Source: Onychostoma macrolepis (Eukaryota; Chordata; Actinopteri; Cypriniformes; Cyprinidae). From it: a stretch of DNA of 64,000 nucleotides. Each line of letters begins with the position of its first letter. Positions within the stretch are counted from its first letter, which is position 1. Shown one piece after another: positions 32,661-45,125 of the stretch. The position numbers were made by a program, and so were the translations under genes. The stretch spans positions 21,510,357 to 21,574,356 of the forward strand of contig NC_081174.1 of the NCBI RefSeq assembly GCF_012432095.1. Reading direction: 5' to 3'. The notes beneath the pieces were generated by a model. It was not told where the DNA came from and made no database searches. It was given only the letters and a program-made list of their open reading frames with translations.

Positions 32661-34906
32661 ATCCAGCCATCAATCCCATGTATGAGAACATCTACATTTT
32701 CGCTCTATAAAAGGTTAATGTGAAACCCAGTTCAAGGCTCTGACACAAACCAATATTTAACATTTATTTTGGCAGATCTGAAGCGCTGTCATGATTCACA
32801 GTATTTTTATACCCCCTTGTTACACCCAAGTTATTGCTTCAGTATTTATAGTACATTAAAAACTGTTGCCAACCACCTGATGGACATCAACAATAGGGAT
32901 CAAGCATTTTCGAACATGAGAACATGCTTTTCATCCTAAAAACAGGACACATGACACCCCAGCCCATCCTTCTCCATATCCAAACACAAACTGAACAGGA
33001 AAGAAGCCCCCTCAACTCTGTAATTCAATAGGCCTAATCCCAGGGTTATATTGTACCTAATCCCAAAAGAGACCCTCTTTGTGTCCTACTACTATGAATC
33101 AATCCAGTCCAGCGCACATGCACAAAAGCACATAGGTATACATTGATATAGACATGCAAACCGCACCCCAATAGAGACACAAAATATTCACCTATTATGC
33201 AAAACTGCATAACACACTTGTAGGCACTTCTATTTTAAAGCAGGTTTATATATTGAGTAATATATTTATTAAGTAGTATTAATTATGAAATGAAAACACT
33301 ATGGAGAAACAATTTAGGAAAAATACAAAAGAGACCTACACAAATAAAAAGGAGGAGGCATGGGACACGAGATTGGTACAAGTGGCACCCTAATGAGGCC
33401 TGCAGGAATGTTGTGTAGCCATGTGAATGGCCACCAGTGGCGAGATAAAACCTCTCTCTGCTGTTTTTTCTGGGCTTGCCATTCTGTGCCGTCTGCACAT
33501 TTTTCAGCCCAGTAATGACGCACCTCAAAATGCTTTGTTTGGCACTGAAAGAGGTACACATAGTGCACAGGCCACTGGATAATGAAGCGGGCAATACTGG
33601 CTGGATGTAACAAGCAGCAGAGGGAGCCCTGTGGCGCCCACCTAAACCCATAGACTTACAGAGGGCAAGCTTTTGTTTAGTTTAGAGAATTAATAGACTT
33701 TTAATTCAATTAAATACATTTCTTTTAATTAATTTAGATATTCAAATAAAAAAGAAGGAAGAATCAAAGTGGAATTTTAAAATGTTACAAATTTTCATGT
33801 GGAAAACTGCATAAATGTTTTAATAGCAAGCCATAAACAGCTACAAATTTGCAAGCAGTGCTGCGGACGGTTATAGATAATGAACTGTTAGTGATGAATA
33901 AAACATTATGGCTGGTACATTATCCTTAAGAGACACTAAAATGTCTGTAATGAAATGAGCTCATTAGAGTGAATTAAGTAAGCAGAGACCAACGAAAGGA
34001 TTTATGGCAGTAACTGGGCATGTAAATTATATATGCAGTGTGTTTATACAAATTACATGGGATCATTTATTTTGTTTAGTCAGCGTTAGAGGAAAATCGA
34101 TTAAATCCCATGATCCATAATATAACCAAATAAACAAAGAAAATATTGAAATCAGATGTAATCTGACTAAAAATTCCATAATCTTTATCTAGCATGGCCA
34201 TGACATCCTCAAACAGTCACTGTTGTTATCATATGCCTGCTGCTGCGTTGTGTTTACAATAACTCTCTTTCAAGGGAAATGTGTGTCATTCCGATTGCAC
34301 AAAAGCCCAATCGCACACTCACTGTACAATAATTGTCATTCATAATATTATCTGGTCATCTGTATGCTTCCTTCAACACACATGCAAACATAACAACCAA
34401 TCAATCTTCTTACAAATTCCAGTGTCTACCCTCCCGTTCAGACAGGAGACGGTGGACGGCTGGCACTGAGGTGAACAGAGGGGCAGATTCTGTCTCCAGG
34501 GTAACTAGGAAGCAGTGTTACATAACCTGGATGTGATGTGAGGAAGAGCGATGTGCTTATTTACAAAGTGAATGGGGGAAGGGAAGAGCAAAGATTGGCT
34601 GTGGCCTTTTTCAGCTGAATGAAATATATACCTGGGCATACATGGTTTGAATGAATACAGCATTAATCATGGATGCACACAATTTCTTTTGATGACAAAT
34701 TACACGATGATTGCATTAGGTGATGTATTCCAACTACTTTTAGATTACTTATGACCTAACTTGTTTATGGATTTGAATGGGATTATTGTTATAAAAAAAG
34801 AAAGAAGAGAAATCAAATATATTCCATTCTTTGTTATCAAAATCATGAAATGCATTAAAGATTACATTACTTCAAGGTTTACTAATTACAAATTAGTAAA
34901 TTTATG

Positions 34907-35110
34907 GGTAACACTTTATTTTAAGGTGTCCTTGTTACACAAGTTACATGTACTTACTATGATAATAACAATTAATTATGCATAATTACATGCAAGTAAC
35001 CCTAAACCAAACCCTAATCATATTGTAAATACATGTGGTTAATAAATATTACTCAGTGCTTATATGTATAATTACACTGTAACAAGGTCACCTTAAAATA
35101 AAGTGTAACC
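34907..35110. mobile_element. short MITE (GGTAACACTTTATTTTAAGG ends)
   Basis: A 204-bp insert has inverted ends GGTAACACTTTATTTTAAGG and CCTTAAAATAAAGTGTAACC. It is flanked by a perfect 8-bp duplication AATTTATG (34899-34906 and 35111-35118). The termini match 8540, 20852 and 40174 but the interior differs. Confidence 0.93.
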
Positions 35111-37131
35111 AATTTATGGAATCTGGTTACGTAATCCAGATTACACATAATAAATCACTATCAAGAATGAATATGTATATGAATATATAAATTAAACAAC
35201 ATGTGAAAACTGTGAACATGTGAATGTGTTGTTAAATTCATGAAAGATTCATTTACACCATAAAATCTTACATTTTAAGCAAATATTTCAGGTCAAAGGG
35301 TTCAAGCTGACAAAAAAAAAAAAAAGAGTTGGGAATCTGTGCATTAAGATATTCATTCATCCAAAAGCACACATCCTAATTTTATATATCATCATATATT
35401 GCATAATACACCAAGTTCGTCCTGTTTGAAGGTGCTGATTGGGTCACCAAGTTTGTGAGTCCATCTCCTGTCTCAGGCTGGAATGTCAAACAGGAACACT
35501 GCATATGTGGGAACAGCACTCAATGACCCTGTTTCCACCAGTCTCACACTATTTGTGACAACAAGGGATGGAGCAAAAGGAACAAACAACCTGGGGAAAA
35601 GATATGGTTTCCTTCCTAACAAGTGACTGTGGGCCATTTACAACACAAGCATATAGAACATGAAAATCTTCTAAGGGAGCGGATTAGAGTCACATGTTTT
35701 TACTGTAAGCAGAGCCGATGTGTCTGGATAAAAAAAAAAAAAAAAAAAAGTTTTATCAAATGGAGGTCATTCGTTATCAAAGTAAATATAAATCATGTGG
35801 AACATCTTTAGACAGAGAATTACTTCTTTTGAAACCCTCTACACATAAACAAAAGTTAAAGGATTGTCTGTACTTGTGAAGACCAAATTTTGATCAAATT
35901 GAAGATATTCTCACAGGGAAACAAAAAGACCTGACTTGTGTAGACATTTGAAGTGTTTTTCATCATTCGAAATGCTCCTAAATGATATTTTCACTTATAC
36001 TGTAGCTACTGATATCAACAAGTTTGTCTGAAGGTTACATTCAGGGTGAGCTTTAGAAAATAAAGGACATCTATGAGCTCTAAGGCTCTCAGAGTGTTCT
36101 GAACCCAAAATAAGATGATAAATCAAGATAAAACAGGCTACATAATGTCTCAAGATGTTCTGGCAACTGTGTGTATGAGTAAGACTGGACAGAGCTGGCG
36201 CAGATGTCCTCTGCCAGCACTATATGCCTGAAATACAAACAGCAGGTTGCGATTCTCTCTGCATGAATTGGCTTAATGTTTAATAGAATGACATAGAGCT
36301 CAAAAATGGGTGCATTTAAAAGCTGAACATCTTGACAGAAGAGAGGACTGGCATTGATTAACTTAACCTCGTTTCTCCTTTCCCATGTGTCCTTGAATAA
36401 ACTCTCTTTTTTACTGCCTCAAAATACTTTTGAGGCACTTTCTCACCCTTTTTTCTGTTTAAGGCCTCCATCCTTAAAAGAGCCCTCTCAAATCAATTGT
36501 TTCTCTCTCTCCACTTCACTTCCTTATTTTCTCCAGATTTGCTCGACATGAAGAGATAATGGTCCTCAACATTTAATGCAATTCACTAAAGCACAGCAAA
36601 TAGTTAATAACACATAGACTCTCCAAGATAATACTTTTCAAAACAAAGAACGTCAGTTGAATCCCACTGTAAAATTTCAGAGAATGCTGTAACTTTATAA
36701 GTAAATCTCTAACAATATATAAATCATGTTTGCCCTATATTTTTGTGTCCTTGGTGAAATGACTTTGTGTGTGTGTCTTTTAATGCATCTGTGAATTTTA
36801 TGTGTGCTGTTTTGTATTCTGAGTGTGAGCAGCAGTCAGCACGTGGCCTTCAAGAGCTCCACCATGTGATTCCTTCCTGAGGGCAGGAACACAACCCTGT
36901 GTCAGAATAGCTATCTGTCTGTCTTTCTGTCTTAGATAGACGGATAGATGGATAGATAGATAGATAGTTGGACAGAGAGATGGGCAGATAGACAGAAAGA
37001 CACAAAGGATGGACGAATGGACAAACAGAAACAGAGACAACAGACAGACAGACAGAGATAGAAAGAAAGATATTACTTCCTTTCACACGCTGTTTCTCCT
37101 TTCCGTTTCAAAGCAATGACCTGCTAGCAGT
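35111..37131. other. intergenic spacer, middle part
   Basis: AT-rich sequence with a poly(A) run at about 35,730-35,749 and a GATA/GACA-rich patch at about 36,900-37,070. Nothing else supportable was seen. Confidence 0.6.
36900..37070. repeat. imperfect GATA/GACA tetranucleotide repeats
   Basis: A CTGT run and then GATAGATAGATAGATAG at about 36,950-36,967 are followed by imperfect GACAGA units to about 37,060. Confidence 0.85.
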
Positions 37132-37139
37132 GTGCACAC

Positions 37140-38278
37140 TAGGGTGCATCAAATTTGAATGGGAAATTTTTATTTCAAAATATCAATTTGGCTGGCATTG
37201 CATTTTGTTCCAATTAACATAAAAATTACTTTTGCAAAGTTTTGAGGAATTCCACTGAGATTTAAGGGTGCCACCTAACACATGAACTTTGGTGAAATTT
37301 CGAAAAATGTGCAATTTTTTGTCTAATTGCCAAAAGGTTGACCTGGAAATGTTGAGTACAGTGAACTTTTATACAGTAACGTTCTATAGGGTTATCAAAG
37401 TAAAAGTTGTTTGTTTGCCCTTTGTGCAACTTGGGCATTTCTCAGAATTCAACTTTCAAGATTCTCCATTAATTTGTCCTATAGACAAAATGAATGGAGG
37501 TCAATGGGACATGTTCACGTGGTCTTACCCTGAATTTTGTGCAGCAGTGATGGATGTCGGACACACATATAAAGTTTAATTGACTTTATTGTTAAACACA
37601 AGGGGCGATACTGACACACTTAAAAGAACAAACCCTCTCTAGTGGCTAACTCACTGGCAACTAACAGGGCCTAAATGGTAAGAGCTGACACTAACTAAAC
37701 TTAAAACTTAATTGCTCAGTCTGTGCCAGAGTCTGCTCCAATGAGCAACATCATGTTAATTTACTGTAACAAATACAATGCTACTCTCAATAAACATGAG
37801 ACATCTACAGTATACACTGAATATGACATTGTCCACTCTAGAATACTGTTGATGTTAAGCTATTAAGCTTAGCTAACATAGATAGCTAACTGTGGTTGGC
37901 AAACTAACGTTAGCTAGATGTAATGAGCACCAAATACCTATAAATATGACTTAAATGACTTATGATAAATAAGTATACAAAGACACAACTACAGATATGA
38001 TAGTAATATGTAATAATACATACCCAACACAGAAAGATCACCTCAAACAGAAAGATCACCTCAGTTTTCTTGAGCTGTAGTATTGTTTACCTCAGATCTC
38101 AACGGCGACCATTGAGCACTGTTAACCACTTTATCCAACAAAAACAGATGTGCGGTGGCACCCCTAAATCATCATGTACTGGAAAAATATTTTGCATGTG
38201 TTGTTTCTACATATATTGGAACACTTTTAGCACCCAGCCATATCAAAATTCAAGAATTGTGTTTTTTGATGCACCCTA
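37140..38278. mobile_element. non-autonomous hAT-like element (TAGGGTGCATCAAA ends)
   Basis: The 1139-bp insert starts TAGGGTGCATCAAA and ends TTTTGATGCACCCTA. It is flanked by an exact 8-bp duplication GTGCACAC (37132-37139 and 38279-38286). No transposase frame of meaningful length is present. Confidence 0.92.
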
Positions 38279-38286
38279 GTGCACAC

Positions 38287-38887
38287 ACTTTGCCTTTCAG
38301 TGCTTTCAAATGGAAAGGAGAAACATCTCAGACGTCATTGAAATTATAATTACACATCCATAAAACACACACAGCTCTTTGCTGTCAGTCAAGAAGGCTA
38401 ACAGGATGAGGTAAAAGACATTATCTAAGCCTAGATGAAAGTCATTCTTATCATCTGTAAACCACTTTAGAAGACATTTAACGCTTGCTTGTATGAGCAT
38501 GTGAGGAAGTCATAATAGCAACTTGAAGCACTTTTGGGCAGCAAAGAGACTATGAAGCTGAGGGGAGATCTGTTCACATACAGCACTGCAAAACAACAAC
38601 AGATTACACCTACACCAGCATTCTGAGGCAACAACAGAGTAACATGTGAGCGTGGTCAGTGTTCCAAGAAATATGCTGTGTTTTTGCAACACAGAAGGTG
38701 AAGGTAGACATAACAAAGCACTGTGTTGTTTAACATGGATGTTTTTTATAACACTGTACCAGATTTGGGTTAATAGTATTTAGATTTCCTCATCTATGAG
38801 AAATTACTTTTTTACAGTATAAACAAATAATAAAAAAGAAGACCAAGAATCATTAACAACGGCCAAAACACACACACACAAACACAC

Positions 38888-38970
<83 letters not shown>

Positions 38971-39698
38971 CTTTGGCAGCAAATATTATATATATATATA
39001 AAATACTAATACATTTTAATACATAGTGTAGTGATCTTCTCATGTTCAGAAAATAACAATGATAGCAAGATTAGCATGTCTTTTATAGTATTCACATTTT
39101 TAAACTGAAAATTTTAAATTGAATTAATTTGTGAAATGTTTCGCCCTGTTTTGAGCCAAAGCACAAACTTCCTTAAGTGATAGCTCCACAACAGAAAACA
39201 GAGCACTTTTGTGTGCTTTACATTATTTGACTGTCTGTATTTGTCTTCCATTAGCCATCGGCTTAATGCATGACAGGTTTGTATGGTTTTGAAAATGTGT
39301 GTGTTTGTGTCTGTTTGTAGAATGTATTAAGAGAGATTTGTTTAAAACATGGTGACATTTGATGAAGGACAGAAACTTTAGACAGTGGAGCGTCGTGAGA
39401 GATATTTGCCTACATGAACAACACTTTCCATTGAAAGAAAGAGGCGGAGGGGGACGGAGAAAGACATCATAAAATGATTTCTAAATGATAAAGCCTGGTT
39501 AGCTCAGCTTAAATAGAGTCACTAATTCTAGAGCAGATAACAGCACATTGATTGCCTATAACGCCTGTCTGGACTAACTGAGCATGTGCAAACAATTAGC
39601 ACACAACTGAGTGTTGTTTTCAAAACAATCCAATATTGCAAAAGTGAACAGTGAGGTCCAAAAGTCTAAGTACAATTGTTTTTTCAAAATTTACTAGT
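38287..39698. other. intergenic spacer with microsatellite
   Basis: Apart from the (CA)n(TA)n tract at 38,868-38,967 nothing recognisable was seen. Confidence 0.6.
38868..38967. repeat. (CA)n(TA)n compound microsatellite
   Basis: About 58 bp of CA repeats with a few interruptions pass directly into about 40 bp of TA repeats. A further short TA run lies at 38,985-39,000. Confidence 0.95.
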
Positions 39699-40148
39699 TA
39701 TATGTGACCCTGGACCACAAAACCAGTCTTAAGTGTCAATTTTTCGAAATTGATATTTATACATCATCTGAAAGCTGAATAAATAAGCTTTCCATTGATG
39801 TATGGGTTGTTAGGATATAGGACAATATTTTGCGGAGATAGAACTATTTGAAAATCTGGAATCTGAGGGTGCAAAAAAATCTAAATATTGAGAAAATCAC
39901 CTTTAAAGTTATCCAAATGAACTCTTAATAATGCATATTACTTATAAAAAACGACGTTTTGATATATTTACAGTAGTAAATTTACAAAATATCTTCATGG
40001 AACATGATCTTTACTTAATATCCTAAGGATTTTTGGCATTAAAAAAAAATTAATATTGCTAATTTTGACCCGTACAATGTATTTTTGGCTATTGCTACAA
40101 ATATACCCCAGCGACTTAAGACTGGTTTTGTGCTCCAGGGTCACATAT
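39699..40148. mobile_element. short-inverted-repeat element (TGTGACCCTGG ends), copy 2
   Basis: Same orientation and nearly the same interior as 12115-12545. The left end carries ACCACAAAACCAGTCTTAAG, which is the inverse of CTTAAGACTGGTTTTGTG at the right end, so its inverted repeats are longer than in copy 1. Confidence 0.85.
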
Positions 40149-40173
40149 GTCAGTGAAATAAACATGAATTTAC

Positions 40174-40431
40174 GGTAACACTTTATTTTAGGGTCTCTTA
40201 ACTAGTTGCTTATTAACATGCATATTACTAGAATATTAGCCATTTATTAGTGTTAATTAAGCACATATTAATGCCTTATTCTACATGACTTTATTCTATG
40301 TCCCTAATCCTACCCAATACCTAAACTTAACAACTACCATACTAACTATTAATAAGCAGCAAATTAGGAGTTTATTGAGGGAAAAGTCGTAGTTAATAGT
40401 GAATAAGTGTTCCCTATTCTAAAGTGTTAAC
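40174..40431. mobile_element. short MITE (GGTAACACTTTATTTTAGGG end)
   Basis: The left end GGTAACACTTTATTTTAGGG is matched by the inverse CCCTATTCTAAAGTGTTAAC on the right. The flanks GAATTTAC (40166-40173) and GAAATTAC (40432-40439) are an 8-bp duplication with one mismatch. It lies 25 bp from the preceding element. Confidence 0.88.
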
Positions 40432-40439
40432 GAAATTAC

Positions 40440-43400
40440 TAATAATCTCTAAAACTAATTATATCAATTTCAGTTTCTATCATAATGTGTCACATGCTTG
40501 TCTTAAATTTTTCAAAATCCTAATAAAAATTATTTTCATTTCCATTTCCAATCACAAATTGTAAATGTGAACTCATACTTTTAAACCCCATATATACAGC
40601 CTACTGTGTCAATAAAATTCACATCTCATCTTTATTCAATCATAATGTGTTACTAGACATTCAATTCTCAGAAAGCAGATAATATGATCATGAGAGAATA
40701 AGAAGTTATCTTGCTCTGATATCTGATACCTCCCTTCTACCACTACGATATGCAGTGTGCATTTACAAACAGGAACACAGGCATTCATACAAGGGCCAGG
40801 CTGCTCTGGTTTTCTGGTTTTCCTTTTTCAAAACAGCAGCTTTACATATTACCAAACACTAAGCAAATGAACAGGCTTTTCCATTACTAAAACACGTTCA
40901 TGCAATCACAGATAGTTTGGTCAAACCATGACTGGCTTCTTGCCATCAGTGAACGATTCTATCAAACTCACGAATTCCCCTGACTCGACAGCAGATATAA
41001 GGGGTCACAGAGACGTGGCAGGCTCTCAACTTGTCGAATTCTGGTTAAAAGTTAATCTCTTTATTGACAAGGTGCCCACTATTTGCTGTTAGTCTGAAGC
41101 CAGGTCAGTCAAAGGGACTCATGTGTTACACAGTTTGCACAGATATGACCCTGAGCCGCAGGCTTCAAGCAGTTCCAGAGTTTGATCACATTCACAACTC
41201 AGCAAACAGGTACTGGTTCAGTGTAACTGGAGCAGTTAAATGTTTACATTAGCTGTATGAGATCAGCTGATGCCCTTTGATGCTGGGTCGAGCATGAAGG
41301 CCACAAATCTCATTATAAAAATAGTCATAGAAAGTAGCATTAAAACTCTTTAAAACTTCCTGTGTATTGTACATAATTTGTGGGTTTTATAAAAGCAAAC
41401 ATTAATATTGCACAATGCACATAATTATGATTAGAACACCATGTTCTAACCAGAAGGCAACAAAAAGTACGTGCGATTGCAAAACCGCTTTGCAAAGTGA
41501 CTCAATATCAGCCAATCAGTAGCTATTTAATGTGTAATGTATAGTTATGAGAAGCAGGACTTTGGACCAATGAGATTTCACAGTAGGCAGGGCTACCAAT
41601 CACACCCCAGACACAGAAACAAGATTTACATGAAGAAATGTTTATTGCTTGGTGCTTTATCATGTCAACACTAGGACACAGTGTATATATTCAAATTCAG
41701 TGTGTAAAATTTACGTCTCACAACATGAATTATACCTCAAATTGTGCTGCTGGTTGAGGAGCAAAGTGATTTACTAGGCATGGGAAAATAAAAAGAGATA
41801 AATAAGACTTTCTTCCGATTTTGCCAGCAAGCAATTACTTGGAGAACACCTTAGCTACCGCATTGCAAGAACCTGCAGCATCAAGCACCAAAAGATATTT
41901 TTTATGAGAACATATTACCTGCTATTCATATTAATAATCCATCTACAACAGAGATGTGTTCTTTGTCAAGGGTGTGCGAGTGAACAGGATTTGAATAATA
42001 ACATTAAAGACCAGAATGCATTTGTGTGGCCTCGCTCTTCATCAAAATTTAGGGCTATTGAGGAGTGCAGCTATTATTTCCTTCTCTATTTCCAACTCAC
42101 TAAACTAGACCTACTCACAGACACAACCTAATTTAGAGGCTCTCATATCGAGTGAATGTTCAGGGACTGGCTTCATTAAAGGAGAGAAGGATGAAGAGGT
42201 GGTGAAAGCGCTTTGAGAGAAGTGCCTGCTAACTACCACATGATTGCAGCAGAAAATGATTACCCAAGTATTTTTCATTTACATTGTTACAGCAGCTTTT
42301 TTATGGTCGTCTGTGTTGAGTACAGCCCATCTTTCTGTGCTATTTTAAATTTCATTGGAATTATAATTGCATTTATAGCGTGTTATCCCTATTCCAATGC
42401 TTTAAAATGAATGCTGAGACAATGTGGTGGCTTTAGCTTAATAAAACGTGCTTATGAATATACGTTATGTATCACATTAAATCAATGCTCTAAATAAATT
42501 TACTTCAGAGTGTACACTGGTCCACATTTGAGAAAGCATTTCCTGCGTTTGTGCACATGTGGCATCCTGAATTACATAACCACTCACCACATGATCTGAC
42601 CTCACCCTCTCTGAGATGGGGAATGACGTCTATATTGGGTAACCATGGAAATGGCTGGGCCCCCTATTGAACTTTGATTTATTTGGTTGGATAGGAAGTG
42701 GCCAACGCTGTAACATATTGCATAAATGGTCATATCGCAAAAGTGTGTCCAATGGATGAGTAGTTGAACTCTTACAAATCACAATAAAAGCATTCCTAGT
42801 TTCCTTGAGTGTGTAATTTCTACAATCAGCTTCAGTTTGATTGATCTGATCATTGAGGTGATCATGGTTTGCTTAAACCCAGGAGTGCCAGTTTGGTCTC
42901 TACTGCTGCTTTGAGAGCTGATAGATTTAGGACACCTTTCAATGGGGCATGACCACCTGAACACACCACTGAGATTTGGACAAACAAATATTCCAACAGT
43001 AATCTAAGGAATTTTAGTCATCTAAGGATTTAGAAAAGGGATAATAAGGCTTGGATCATGTAACATGAGTTGCATTTGTTCACCAAATGTTGCATATTGT
43101 TTTCCTGTAAATTGCCATTTCTGCGTGTAGAGTAGTTAATTTGCAACAAATGTTTAATTGATAATTCTAAATGATCATTATAATTAATATTTAGTTTAAT
43201 TGTGCAGTTCTAGTTAATTTAAGTGTTAAATGTATTGTTGACTAAAATTAGTTGCCAATCAAGTCAGAATTAATGAATAATGACATGACAAAATAGAAAG
43301 TATTGACAAATGTAAAAATTACTTGTCAAAATACAAAACGTGACTTGACCAAGAAAAACTGCAAAACATCAACACTGGCTAAGACAAATAGATTATATCT

Positions 43401-44548
43401 GACCAATTTACTCTCATTGCTGTGTCAGACTGGTAAATATTGAAATACATAATTGTGAACAAAATCTCTTAATATCCAAACTAATATCATGTCAGGACAT
43501 GTGAATGGAAGAACGTAATATGAATTAAATGAATAACAAATCCTTTGTAAAATCCCATGATGGGCATTTAATTATACTGTCATGTTAATATTAATGAATT
43601 TCAAGTTCAAGCAGTTCAAGAACGACAGGGAACATCAAGAAAAGTGGTGAGCGAGCAAATGTGGGAAGAAAGAGAGGGAGAAAGTACAAGTAGAATAAAG
43701 ATGGCAGGCGAGAGAGTTTGTAATTGAATTAAAGGCTTGGCAGCTGTGTGCGTTCTCAGACTTAATGAGAAGAACTAAATCTAAATAGCAAAATCGAAAG
43801 GCCTATCGTCATGGAGATATGGAGCTCTTAATGGAGCTCTCAGGCCTCAATGTTTTTCTGTAAGTGAAGGTTCTCTACTACTATAGTGGTCTGGCAAGGT
43901 AAACACGTCTGGTGGCTCAAGGCCAACAGCAAGCAGCACAGTTCTAAAGTGTGTGAGCACATTTCTGACCCACTTACCACGGTCAATGGAAAAGGGAGGG
44001 GTTGAGTAGAACAAGGATACTGGCTGGACCAAGGGCATCTGAGGGAAGGTGGACACAATAAACTAGACAAATACCCACAAAAAAAGAGACAGGCTCTGTC
44101 TGAAACCTAAGGAAGCTAAGCTGCTGCCCAGTCAGTGAGTGACTAAACAGACAGCGTTTCATAAGCTATGAAGGTTGGGGAATAATAAGAAAAACTTAAC
44201 TGCATTTTCAGCAGTGTTAGCTCAGCTGTTGTAAAAATAGTATAGCTGTTCAGTTAACAAGCCACTTTTTTCCCCCCAAGCAAACACTGAATCACTGTTT
44301 TTAACCTTGAATTGCATGCGCAACTTCGCTGCCAACTAGACAGAGCTGAGATAAATAAAACCAAATAAACACTGTATGCTCTCCCTCTCATAGTTCGATT
44401 TGTTCTCGTAAACCAGCTCATTTGAAAGCAATTCCTATTATATTTAGCTATGTTTAACAATTTAGAGCTTTAGAGACAATCTAGTAAATATTTAATGACT
44501 ACAATGCTTACGTCACAGAAACTGAATAATAATTTGAAAAATAAAATA

Positions 44549-44579
<31 letters not shown>

Positions 44580-44789
44580 TTAAATGTGAACATGGTACAT
44601 GCTGAATGCATATTCCAAACAGATGAACGCATTAGATGTCTTCCTAGTTCTACACTGCTTGTGCATCCAACAAATTCTACACACAACAATCATCTATAGT
44701 TTCAGAAATGCAGCATCATAGAACAATCACTGCTCTGCAATAGTGAGACAAAGAGAGAATGGAGAGAGAGAGACTGTAAATTCAGCACA
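40440..44789. other. intergenic spacer
   Basis: AT-rich sequence with no recognisable gene or bounded repeat, except a poly(A) plus short TA run at 44,550-44,579. Several short open frames lack any protein signature. Confidence 0.6.

Positions 44790-44830
<41 letters not shown>
44790..44830. repeat. (AC)n microsatellite
   Basis: A pure AC run adjoins the GGGGACAT-type repeat copy 2. Such an adjacent AC/GT run is also seen, shorter, next to copy 1. Confidence 0.95.
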
Positions 44831-44833
<3 letters not shown>

Positions 44834-44839
44834 TGTTTT

Positions 44840-45125
44840 TGTGAAAAGTGGGGACATCCCATAGGCGTAATGGTTTTTGTACTGTACAAACTGTATGTGC
44901 TATTGCCCTACACCGACCCTACACCTAAACCTACCCCTTACAGGAAACATTGTGCTATTTCAGATTTTCAATACACTCCATTCTGTGTGATTTATAAGCG
45001 TTTTGAAAAGTGGGGACATGGGGTAATGTCCTGCAAAGTCACCTTCTCCTTGTAACACCTATGTCATACCCTTGTCATTATACAAATGTATGTCCTCATT
45101 TGTCACAAAAACGCACACACACACA
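44840..45125 (+). repeat. dispersed GGGGACAT-type repeat, copy 2
   Basis: AAAAGTGGGGACAT occurs twice (about 44,846 and 45,006), with ACTGTACAAACTGTATGTG and CCTACACCTAAACCTACCCC between. It ends at an ACAC run near 45,111-45,126. It matches 29685-29960. Confidence 0.65.

Larger units (their letters stand above)
29961..34906. other. intergenic spacer, left part
   Basis: AT-rich spacer between the divergent genes. Apart from the microsatellites listed separately I see no gene, RNA or transposon with readable ends. The stretch 33,340-33,660 is less AT-rich than its surroundings and carries a minus-strand open frame of about 100 codons without recognisable protein features. Confidence 0.6.

Noticed and set aside
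32373..32685. Open frames rich in YLSIYLSI-type repeats
   Set aside because: They are translations of a TCTA/ATCC microsatellite, not protein genes.
36900..37070. GATA/GACA repeats as a sex-linked satellite
   Set aside because: The tract is short and imperfect and such repeats are common in fish; nothing points to sex linkage.
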